In this document: piece by piece, positions 8,810 to 15,854 of the stretch
Numbering within the stretch: the first letter of the stretch is position 1
Layout: each line of letters starts with the position of its first letter
DNA from: RSA9 sp036381195
Lineage (GTDB): Bacteria; Gemmatimonadota; Gemmatimonadetes; Longimicrobiales; RSA9
DNA length: 64,000 nucleotides
Reading direction: 5' to 3'
NCBI GenBank assembly: GCA_036381195.1
Contig: DASVDH010000095.1
Location: 1-64,000 of the forward strand
Notes under the pieces: model-generated
The model's input: the letters and a program-made list of their open reading frames with translations, nothing else
Database searches by the model: none
Told to the model about the DNA's origin: nothing
Made by a program: the position numbers and the translations under genes

Positions 8810-10576
8810 TCAGCGGATCCCTCCCGTCAGCCGGTTCACCACAGGGCTGAACAGGAGCGCCAGCGCGCCCACCGCCGCCGCGAACAGCGCCACGTTGCGG
8901 AAGAGCTCGGTCGGCGCCAGCGTCTCCAGCGAACCCGCCACCAGGCCCGCGAACAGGTTGCCCAGCGCGGCCGCGATGAACCACACGCCCATCATCTGTC
9001 CGAGGCGCCCGGGCGGCGCCAGCTTCGTCATCGACGAGAGCCCGACCGGCGAGAGCGCCAGCTCGCCCACCGTGAACAGGAAGTACGTCGTGACCAGCCA
9101 CGCCATCGACACGCGGTTCGCGTCCGAGGCGAACGACGCGCCCCACGCCAGCACGAACATCCCCGCGGAAAGGCCCAGCAGCCCGAGCGCGAACTTCATC
9201 GGGATCGACGGATTCCGGTTACGGTGCGCCAGCCACGTCCACAGCGCGCCGAACACCGGCGCCAGCACGATGATGAAGAACGGGTTCACGTTCTGCAGCC
9301 ATCCCGCCGGGATCTCCCAGCCGAACAGCGACCGGTCCGTCAGGTCCCGCGCGAACAGGTTCATCGACGAGCCCGCCTGCTCGAACCCCGACCAGAACGT
9401 CGCGGCCAGCAGGAACAACCAGAAGATCACCATCAGCCGCTTCTTCTCGATGCTCACCGCGCCACGGCGCACCGCCAGCAGGCCCAGGTTCATCAGCACG
9501 AACGCGGCCAGCGTCGCCACGATCGCCCACTGCCCGCCCTCGGTCCCCATCCCCGGGACCAGCGTCGCCACCAGCACGCCGAACAACACCAGCAACCCCG
9601 CGGCCCACAGCGCGTTGAAGATCAGGTAGGTGAAGAACAGCAGCGTGATCAGCAGGATCCCGTACCCCACCCACGTGGCGAACTCGGTGAGCGTGAGGCC
9701 CAGGGCGCCCGAAACCAGCAGATAGACCGTCAGCGCCGCCACCGCCGCCACGGCCCCCGCCACGAGGTAGAAGTTCCGGCTCCGGCGGCGCAGCACATCC
9801 TCCGGGTCATCCGTCTTGAGGTATCCCGCGCGGCCGAGATACCGGCCCCCCAGCTTGTATTGGATGAGCCCCAGCACCATTCCGAAGCCGGCCGCCGAGA
9901 AGCCGAGGTGCCAGCTCCCCTCGTACTGGAGGAACCCCCAGTTGAACCCCTCGCCCAGCGTGCTGCAGATGAACGGGCCCAGCATCGCCCCGATGTTGAT
10001 CCCCATGTAGAAGACCGAGAACGCCGAGTCCCGCCTCGCCGCCCACTCCTGCCGCTCCTTCTCCGTCGCCGCTTCTCCCGGCGGCGGGTAGAGGTCGCCC
10101 ACCATGGTCGAGACGTTCGCCTTCAGCAGCCCGGTGCCGACCGCCACGAACAGCAGCCCCAGGAAGAACGACGGCACGTCCGGCGCGCCCACCAGCGGCG
10201 CCGCCAACGTGAAATGGCCCAGCGCGATGATGCAGCCCCCCACGAACACCGCCTTGCGCTGACCCCACAGGTTGTCCGCGATCCAGCCGCCCGGCAGCGT
10301 CAGCAGGTACACCATCGACGTGTACAGCCCGTACACCGCACCCGTGGTCGCCTCGCCGAAGCCCAGCCCCGGGTTCGCGCCCATCGCCGCCGTCGTCATG
10401 AACAGCGTCAGCAGCGCCCGCATCCCGTAGTAGCTGAACCGCTCCCACATCTCCGTGAAGAACAGCGTCGCCAGGCCCCGCGGGTGACCGAGGAACGTGC
10501 CGCCCGCCGGCACAGCCGCCACACCCGGCACCGTGACCGCTGCACCACCACTCACCGAGCTCGTCTCTCTCGCCAT
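8810..10576 (-). CDS. POT/PTR2 family proton-coupled peptide transporter
   Basis: A 588-residue major facilitator with about 12-14 transmembrane helices. The first helix carries FFTEMWERFSYYGMRALL, holding the ExxER motif (E42, E45, R46) that couples proton movement in this family. GGWIADNLWGQRKAV is the POT version of the MFS A-motif, and FYMGINIGAMLGP is the family PTR2 signature. It imports di- and tripeptides in other bacteria (DtpT/YjdL-type). The N-terminus has a roughly 30-residue Gly/Ala/Val-rich extension. An AGGAG ribosome site precedes the ATG. It is flanked by a long spacer upstream and a small hairpin downstream, so it is probably transcribed alone. Confidence 0.92.
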   Translation of the reverse strand: MARETSSVSGGAAVTVPGVAAVPAGGTFLGHPRGLATLFFTEMWERFSYYGMRALLTLFMTTAAMGANPGLGFGEATTGAVYGLYTSMVYLLTLPGGWIADNLWGQRKAVFVGGCIIALGHFTLAAPLVGAPDVPSFFLGLLFVAVGTGLLKANVSTMVGDLYPPPGEAATEKERQEWAARRDSAFSVFYMGINIGAMLGPFICSTLGEGFNWGFLQYEGSWHLGFSAAGFGMVLGLIQYKLGGRYLGRAGYLKTDDPEDVLRRRSRNFYLVAGAVAAVAALTVYLLVSGALGLTLTEFATWVGYGILLITLLFFTYLIFNALWAAGLLVLFGVLVATLVPGMGTEGGQWAIVATLAAFVLMNLGLLAVRRGAVSIEKKRLMVIFWLFLLAATFWSGFEQAGSSMNLFARDLTDRSLFGWEIPAGWLQNVNPFFIIVLAPVFGALWTWLAHRNRNPSIPMKFALGLLGLSAGMFVLAWGASFASDANRVSMAWLVTTYFLFTVGELALSPVGLSSMTKLAPPGRLGQMMGVWFIAAALGNLFAGLVAGSLETLAPTELFRNVALFAAAVGALALLFSPVVNRLTGGIR

Positions 10577-11074
10577 CTCGACGATCTCCTGGTTCGTGCC
10601 ACCGGGCAGCCCCGTCGCCGCCCGGAACTAATGGGCCCGCCGCCCCGCGCGCGCGGATCGCCTCGCTTGCGGTCGACACGCGACGACGGCGCCCCGATCT
10701 ATCTTCGTGCCAGGCGCCCCTCCGGGCGCCCGTCCGACTCCGAGATCCAATGAAAAGAATCGCCCAAACCTAACCTTGAGGCGACGACCACGCCACCCTG
10801 GCCCGGTCCGGCGGCGCGAGCGCCGCCCCGGCGCCCGGCCGCCCGCGGTCCGCTCGACTCCCCTACGCTGAGCCGGACCAGCGCGCGATCAGCAACGGCG
10901 CCCGGCCGCCCGTGGCCCGCGCCCCCTCGACCCGCTCCCACCCGGCCCGCACCGCGAGTCCCCGGCAAGAGAGATCCACCGGCGGCGCACCGACCCGTCC
11001 ATCTATGGCCTCGCCCACCCCGTCGCGCCATCCTGCGCCGCGACGCCCGCAAACCGATTTCCCGGAACCGACCC
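10577..11074. other. divergent intergenic region
   Basis: About 500 bp between the transporter and the sigma-54-type activator. It holds a hairpin at 10712-10729 (GGCGCC stem) and a 25-bp direct repeat (10829-10853 and 10896-10920, two mismatches, 67 bp apart). An AT-richer patch near 10750-10775 could be the promoter zone of one or both genes, but no convincing hexamer pair is seen. Confidence 0.5.
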
Positions 11075-12154
11075 GTGGACGCCCTCGATCGCATCCTGGG
11101 ACGCAGCGCCGCTGCCGCCGCGCTCCGCGAGTTCGGCCGCCGCGCCGCCGCGGTGGACGCCTCCGTCCTCCTCACCGGCGAGACCGGCACCGGCAAAGGC
11201 CTCCTCGCCCGCGCCATCCACGAATGCTCGCGCCGCGCCCGCGCACCCTTCATCGCCATCAACTGCGCCGGCGTGCCGGAAACCTTGTTCGAAAGCGAAT
11301 TCTTCGGCCACACCCGCGGCGCGTTCACCGGCGCCCAGCAGTCGCACCGCGGCCTCTTCGAGCAGGCCACCGCCGGCACGCTCTTCCTGGACGAGGTCGG
11401 AGAGCTGCCGCTCCCGCTCCAGGCCAAGCTCCTCACCGCGCTCGAGGACGGCGAGATCCGCCGGCTCGGCGGCGAGCGCACCCTCCGCGTGGACGTCCGC
11501 ATCATCGCCGCCGCCGGCGTGGACCTCGAGCGTGCCGTCGCCGAACGTCGCTTCCGCCGCGACCTCTACCACCGCCTGCTCGTGCTCTCCTACCGCCTGC
11601 CCCCGCTCCGCGAGCGCGACGGCGACCTCGAATTCCTCGCGCGTCACTTCCTCGACCACTTCGCCACGCGCTACCAGCGGCCCGCCCGCTCCTTCTCGCC
11701 CGCCGCGCTCGCACGCATGCAGGCGTACTCCTGGCCCGGCAACATCCGCGAGCTCGCGCACGCCGTCGAGGCCGCCGTCCTCGCCTGTGACGCCGCCTCC
11801 ATCGGCGTCGCACACCTCCCCACCACCCTCACCAGCCCGCCACCGCCGCTCGATCACGCATCCGCCATCCACGAGCACCTCGCGCCCTACCCCGCCCTGC
11901 CGCCCGGCGCCGCCGGCACGGGCGCGCCGGCCCTCGACGGCGTACGCGCGCACCGCATACTCCCCCGCGTCCGCTACTCCTTCTACGGCTCCGCCGACGA
12001 AGAACGCCGCCGCATCGAGGAGGCGCTCCGCCTCTGCCGCGGCAACAAGACTCGCGCTGCCGCCGCCCTCGGCATGGCCCGCAACACGCTCCGCCTCAAG
12101 CTCCGCCACCTCGGCCTCGATGCCCACAAGCGGCCGGAACCGGCCGGCCGCTGA
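11075..12154 (+). CDS. sigma-54-type AAA+ activator without sensor domain
   Basis: A 359-residue bacterial enhancer-binding protein. The AAA+ domain starts almost at residue 1. Walker A GETGTGKG lies at 35-42, the sigma-54-contacting GAFTGA loop at 82-87, and Walker B GTLFLDE at 101-107. RRDLYHRLLVLSYRLPPLRER holds the expected arginine fingers, and PGNIREL the sensor II region. A Pro-rich linker follows (about 250-290), then a Fis-type helix-turn-helix (NKTRAAAALGMARNTLRLKL). There is no receiver, GAF or PAS domain, so activity must be controlled by a partner or by expression, as with PspF. The GTG at 11075 is the only start that gives a full domain. It lies directly upstream of the secreted two-cysteine protein block. 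Confidence 0.9.
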   Translation: MDALDRILGRSAAAAALREFGRRAAAVDASVLLTGETGTGKGLLARAIHECSRRARAPFIAINCAGVPETLFESEFFGHTRGAFTGAQQSHRGLFEQATAGTLFLDEVGELPLPLQAKLLTALEDGEIRRLGGERTLRVDVRIIAAAGVDLERAVAERRFRRDLYHRLLVLSYRLPPLRERDGDLEFLARHFLDHFATRYQRPARSFSPAALARMQAYSWPGNIRELAHAVEAAVLACDAASIGVAHLPTTLTSPPPPLDHASAIHEHLAPYPALPPGAAGTGAPALDGVRAHRILPRVRYSFYGSADEERRRIEEALRLCRGNKTRAAAALGMARNTLRLKLRHLGLDAHKRPEPAGR

Positions 12155-12256
12155 CCACCGCATGTCCCGTCCAGCTATGGCCTCCGAACGCATGCGCCGC
12201 CATCAATTCCTTGAGTCATGGACCCTTGCGCGAATCGGCTCGTCCCCGCGGCCTCG

Positions 12257-12391
12257 CGGCACACCGCGTGACCCCTGCACGCACGCCGCGAGACGCGCCG
12301 GCCCGGCTCGACGACGACGCCGGACCCGCGTGGCCACCGCACGACCCGGATGCATCCCGGCCGGCTCCCGCACCTCCCCGGACCGGCCGCA
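12257..12391 (+). repeat. duplicated upstream block, copy A
   Basis: A 135-bp block repeated without gaps at 14398-14532 with about nine mismatches (93% identity); the central 64 bp (12284-12347) are identical. It ends about 97 bp before the start of the first small secreted protein, and copy B ends about 100 bp before the second, so each paralogue keeps the same upstream block. No convincing reading frame, sigma-54 box or riboswitch fold is seen in it. Confidence 0.85.
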
Positions 12392-12487
12392 GCCGGCCGC
12401 CGCACGAGCCCGGCCCCCTCTGCCCGGTGCGGCTCGATGGCACGAACCACCACCGCCCGCCTCGCGGGCCTCATCGGGAGGCGTCCC

Positions 12488-12823
12488 ATGAACCGCTCCA
12501 GACTCCGCACCCTCACACCCGCCCTCGCCCTCCTCCTCGCCGTCGCGACCCGGGCATGGGCGGACTGTGCGCCCTACGTCTCCACCACCGTCAACGATGC
12601 ACCCAATACCGGGGTGTTGGTCAGCACCACGCTCGTGACCGTGACCATCACCGAGACGTGGACCTTCGACGCCGGCATCGAGCTGCCGGGCAGGGTCGGC
12701 GCCTCGGGCTCCGGCTCCTACACAAGGACCACCACGACCAGCTACACGTACGAGGTCGGCCACTACGAGATGGAAGGCGGAGAAGTCTGGAGTGTGGACT
12801 GCAGGACCTACACCCGGATCTGA
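12488..12823 (+). CDS. small secreted two-cysteine protein, paralogue 1
   Basis: A 111-residue secreted protein. The signal peptide (MNRSRLRTLTPALALLLAVATRAWA) is followed directly by DCAPYV, so one cysteine lies at the second residue of the mature chain. The only other cysteine is near the C-terminus (SVDCRTY). Between them the chain is beta-rich in Thr, Ser and Val (SGSYTRTTTTSYTYEV). The second paralogue at 14632 has the same two-cysteine layout, so one disulfide probably joins the two ends. The start has a GGGAGG ribosome site at 7 bp. I do not recognise the family. It follows the sigma-54-type activator and precedes a beta-propeller lipoprotein; a strong hairpin terminator separates it from the latter. 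Confidence 0.75.
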   Translation: MNRSRLRTLTPALALLLAVATRAWADCAPYVSTTVNDAPNTGVLVSTTLVTVTITETWTFDAGIELPGRVGASGSGSYTRTTTTSYTYEVGHYEMEGGEVWSVDCRTYTRI

Positions 12824-12833
12824 TCGTGCGGCT

Positions 12834-12860
12834 CGGGCGGCCGGCCTGACCGGCCGCCCG
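12834..12860 (+). terminator. hairpin terminator
   Basis: An 11-bp perfect GC stem with a five-base loop lies 10 bp after the stop of the first small secreted protein. Confidence 0.7.
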
Positions 12861-12891
12861 ACAGCATCAGACCCCAACCCGACGAGGCACC

Positions 12892-13929
12892 ATGCGCACC
12901 CACATCCTCCTCGCCCTGCCGCTCCTCGCGGCCTGCAGCGCGCTCGATTCCCGTAACGACCTCACCACCGGGATCGGCGGGCCGCCGCTCGTCGTACGCG
13001 AGCCGCTCGCCAGACGGATCGCCGCCATCGGGAACGACTCGTTCCCGCTCGTCAGGCCGCTCCGCATCCGCTTGCTCGGCGATACCCTCGTCGTCTCCGA
13101 TGTCGACGATGATCGCATCGCGCTCTTCGACGCGCGCCTCGAGCTGCTCCACCGTTTCGGCCGCAGCGGCGCGGGGCCCGGAGAGTTCCAGGTCCCCTTC
13201 GGCCTCGTGAGCTGGAACGGCCTCGTCGTCGTCGGCGACATGACGAATCAGCGTGTCTCCTTCTTCCGCCCGGATGGCGAGCTCGTGCGCGAGGTGCAGC
13301 TCGGCGGGATGCTGCGCAGCTTCGCGATCGGCCCCGATGGCTCCGTCTACCATGTCGCCTACGCCGCCCCGGACGCTTACTTCACCGTCATCACGCCCGA
13401 TGACGGCCCCCATCCCTGGGGACCCCGTCCCCCGGCGCTCGAGCTGGAGGCGGAGGGCGCCAGCCCCCTGAGCTTGCGCGACGAGTTCCTCGTCGTCCGC
13501 ACGCCCGACAGCGCATTCCACGTCTTCAACAGCCGGGAGGGCGTGCTCTTCCGCCTGGACGAGGCCGGCGAAGTGCGCCGGATCGCCCGCCTGCCCGACC
13601 GGCTGCTCGACCCGATCCGCCAGCGGCATCAGGAGGCCATCCGGGCCTTTGCCCGCCAGGGGACCAGGATCCTCCACGCACCGCTGGTCAAGGACTTCAC
13701 GACCACGGCCGACGGCCAACTGATCATCGCGCTGACCTCGGGAGACGTCGTCGCCGTCCTGATCGATCCTGCAACCTACACGCTTCGCGAGGTGCGTGTC
13801 CCTGCCGAGGACGGGCCGTGGGATTCCGCGCGCCGGGCCAGCAGCATGACCATGCGCGATGACGTGCTGTACTTCGTGACTAGCGACGGTATCCACGCCT
13901 TCGCCCTCGAGGAAGCCCGGCGTGGCTGA
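12892..13929 (+). CDS. six-bladed beta-propeller lipoprotein
   Basis: A 345-residue exported protein. MRTHILLALPLLAAC is a lipoprotein signal with lipobox LAAC (Cys15). The body has repeated blade-like units such as LVVSDVDDDRIALFD, LVVVGDMTNQRVSFF and DGSVYHVAYAAPDAYFTVI, with the D-x-x-N/D-x-R-V/I-x-x-F pattern of NHL/TolB-like six-bladed propellers. An FG/GxGPGEFQVPFG turn is also typical. These lipoproteins are common in Gemmatimonadota and Bacteroidota; the role is not known, and binding of a protein partner is the usual suggestion. It sits between two paralogous small secreted proteins. Its 3' end, including the stop, is repeated 73 bp downstream. Confidence 0.85.
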   Translation: MRTHILLALPLLAACSALDSRNDLTTGIGGPPLVVREPLARRIAAIGNDSFPLVRPLRIRLLGDTLVVSDVDDDRIALFDARLELLHRFGRSGAGPGEFQVPFGLVSWNGLVVVGDMTNQRVSFFRPDGELVREVQLGGMLRSFAIGPDGSVYHVAYAAPDAYFTVITPDDGPHPWGPRPPALELEAEGASPLSLRDEFLVVRTPDSAFHVFNSREGVLFRLDEAGEVRRIARLPDRLLDPIRQRHQEAIRAFARQGTRILHAPLVKDFTTTADGQLIIALTSGDVVAVLIDPATYTLREVRVPAEDGPWDSARRASSMTMRDDVLYFVTSDGIHAFALEEARRG

Positions 13930-14027
13930 TCCGGCCGCGCCCATGCCCGCACGGACAGAGATTCAGGGGTCGGATGCGACCGCCGCGCCGCGACGTGGCT
14001 GATCCGGCCGCATCCACGCCTGCACGG
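13921..14027 (+). repeat. degenerate copy of the propeller gene 3' end
   Basis: A 34-bp sequence containing the propeller stop codon (13921-13954) recurs at 13994-14027 with four mismatches; the stop TGA is conserved. The copies are 73 bp apart. Confidence 0.8.
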
Positions 14028-14049
14028 GCGGCGCGGCGCCACCGTGCAG

Positions 14050-14121
14050 GCGATGCTCGTTGCGCCGACGGCAGCGATGTGCGTTGCGTCGGCGACGGCG
14101 ATGTTCGTTGCGCCGCCGACG
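14050..14121. repeat. three 24-bp tandem repeats
   Basis: Three adjacent 24-bp units (14050, 14074, 14098), each starting GCGATG and carrying GTTGCG, with a few differences. Non-coding. With the 61-bp repeat at 14164-14253 and block B this fills the 700-bp gene-free stretch 13930-14631, in which I see no gene. Confidence 0.75.
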
Positions 14122-14163
14122 GCTCACGCCCGGTGCGGAGCCGCGCTCCCTCTCGACCTCACT

Positions 14164-14253
14164 CCGCCGCCCACGCGCGTGGCGGCCCGCTGACGACGGA
14201 GCGATGCCCAACGCCCGGCAGACCCCGCCGCCCACGCGCGTGGCGGCCCGCTG
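14164..14253. repeat. 29-bp imperfect palindrome present twice
   Basis: Bases 14164-14192 and 14225-14253 are identical over 29 bp, 61 bp apart. The unit contains the perfect palindrome CCACGCGCGTGG flanked by GCCGC and CGGCC, so each copy can form a stem. Possible protein site or extragenic palindrome. Confidence 0.7.
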
Positions 14254-14397
14254 CGGCCGCGTTGACCGAAAGTGCCCGGGACCGGCTGGGCAATGTGCAC
14301 CGCCCGTCCCCACAGCCCATTGCCCCACCGGGCGAGGACGACGCTCGCGTCCATGCGCCGCAACGAGTTACGGACGACCGGACGCGCCTCCGTTTCC

Positions 14398-14532
14398 CGG
14401 CACGCCGCGTGACTCCTGCGCGGTCGCCGCGAGACGCGCCGGCCCGGCTCGACGACGACGCCGGACCCGCGTGGCCACCGCACGACCCCGATGCACCCCG
14501 GCCGGCTCCCGCAGCTCCCCGGACCGACCGCA
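14398..14532 (+). repeat. duplicated upstream block, copy B
   Basis: Second copy of the 135-bp block also found at 12257-12391; the identical 64 bp are 14425-14488. It precedes the second small secreted protein at about the same distance as copy A precedes the first. Confidence 0.85.
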
Positions 14533-14631
14533 CCGGCAGCGTGTCGAGTCCTGAACCGTGCAGCACCCGGTGCGGCTCGCAGGCGCAACCTGCACGTGCC
14601 CGCACCTGCGGGCCATACCGGGAGGATTCCC

Positions 14632-14928
14632 ATGCGTCGTTCCCGTCGTTCCGGATTGTCGGCCGCCGTGCCCGCCCTCGCGCTCGTCCTCACGCTCGCC
14701 GCCAGCGCCCGTGCGAGCTGCCCGTCGGAGATTCCGCTCGACGAGGATGGGGGGACGATGACCCTCATCGGGAGTTACGAAACCCAGGAGCAGTTTTCCG
14801 CCCCGCTCTGGACGGGTGCGGGCGTCTTCACCGTGTCCATGACCCTGACGAGGCAGGTGGGCGTCTATATGGCGCCGGATGGTGCCCGGATCGACGTCGA
14901 GTGCACCGCCTCTCTGTCGCTGGGCTGA
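14632..14928 (+). CDS. small secreted two-cysteine protein, paralogue 2
   Basis: A 98-residue secreted protein. The signal peptide (MRRSRRSGLSAAVPALALVL...ASARA) is followed by SCPSEI, and the only other cysteine is near the C-terminus (DVECTASL). This matches paralogue 1 (12488-12823: first mature cysteine at position 2, last one in a V-D/E-C context). The rest is beta-rich and less similar. A GGGAGGA ribosome site precedes the ATG, again like paralogue 1. The gene ends at a strong terminator, with a DsbA-like thiol oxidoreductase next on the same strand. I do not recognise the family; a secreted factor stabilised by one disulfide fits the evidence. Confidence 0.75.
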   Translation: MRRSRRSGLSAAVPALALVLTLAASARASCPSEIPLDEDGGTMTLIGSYETQEQFSAPLWTGAGVFTVSMTLTRQVGVYMAPDGARIDVECTASLSLG

Positions 14929-14936
14929 TCCGCGAG

Positions 14937-14972
14937 CCGCTGCGGCGGGCCGTGGGCGGCCCGCCGCAGCGG
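14937..14972 (+). terminator. hairpin terminator
   Basis: A 16-bp perfect GC stem with a four-base loop (TGGG), 8 bp after the stop of the second small secreted protein. Confidence 0.8.
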
Positions 14973-15010
14973 CCGGCGCCGCGCACCTCACTGGCAGGAG
15001 CGACACCCGC

Positions 15011-15682
15011 ATGAGCACCCGTGCGTTCACGACCGCGATCCTCGTCATCATCGCGGCCGCCGCAGCAGCGATGCTCGCGGCGACGTTCGCCGTGACTCGC
15101 GAGCCGCCCATCCACACCGTGCACGTCGGCCAGGCCGTCGCCGAACGGACGCGCCAGGCCGGCATCGCGGTCGGGCCGGCCGATGCTCCGGTCGTCGTCC
15201 GCATCTTCAGCGACTTCCAGTGCAGCGCATGCCGCTGGCTCGATGCAGAGGCTGGCGCCCGGCTCCGACGCTGGGCGGCGGAAGGCCGGCTACGGTACGT
15301 CTACATCCACGCACCCCTCCGCGCCCACCGCCGCGGCCCCGCCGCCGCGCGCGCCTCCTACTGCTCCGGGCGGGCCGGCAAGCCGTGGGACATGCACCGC
15401 CTCCTCGCCGAGCGCGTCGCCGAATGGAGCCAGGGCGAGCCGCCCGAGCCGAAGTTCATTGCCTACGCCGCCGCGCTCGGCCTCGACACCGCCGCCTTCG
15501 CCCGCTGTCTCTCCGACCCGGCTATCGCGCGTGAGGTCGAGGAGGACGCGCTGGCCGCCCGCGACCTGGCGCCCGGCCACGTGCCCGCGGTCTACGTCAA
15601 CGACGAGCTCGTCCGGGGCCTGCGCCGGCCCGCGCAGCTGCTCGACCATGTCCGTGCCCTCCTCGCGGTTCCGGATGAATGA
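15011..15682 (+). CDS. DsbA/DsbG-like thiol oxidoreductase, membrane-anchored
   Basis: A 223-residue protein. An N-terminal hydrophobic helix (residues about 7-27: TAILVIIAAAAAAMLAATFAV) anchors or exports it. VVVRIFSDFQCSACRWLD at about 61-78 is a thioredoxin-fold active site with C-S-A-C. The helical insert and the HVPAVYVNDELVRG stretch near residue 195 contain the cis-proline region (VPAVYVN) of DsbA-like proteins. The family oxidises or isomerises disulfides in exported proteins. It is 38 bp after the terminator of a two-cysteine secreted protein, so it may be the enzyme that closes their disulfides; this is inference from neighbourhood. The ATG at 15011 has a GGCAGGAG ribosome site. Confidence 0.85.
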   Translation: MSTRAFTTAILVIIAAAAAAMLAATFAVTREPPIHTVHVGQAVAERTRQAGIAVGPADAPVVVRIFSDFQCSACRWLDAEAGARLRRWAAEGRLRYVYIHAPLRAHRRGPAAARASYCSGRAGKPWDMHRLLAERVAEWSQGEPPEPKFIAYAAALGLDTAAFARCLSDPAIAREVEEDALAARDLAPGHVPAVYVNDELVRGLRRPAQLLDHVRALLAVPDE

Positions 15683-15854
15683 GTCCGCGGCCCCGCGTCT
15701 CACGCTGCCGCTCCGCGCTCCCTTTCCCTGCGCTGTGCACACCCGTTGTGGCGCGCCGATCCCACTGCGGCTAATTTCCTGCTCGGCGCAGCAGGCGGCT
15801 TCCCCGCCCCGGCGCTTCGCCACGCCGCCCTCGTTTCCAGACGAACGGGATCCC

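Noticed and set aside
12392..12487. Sigma-54 promoter before the first small secreted protein
   Set aside because: TGGCACG occurs near 12435, but the matching TTGC element at the required distance is absent, and copy B lacks the box as well.
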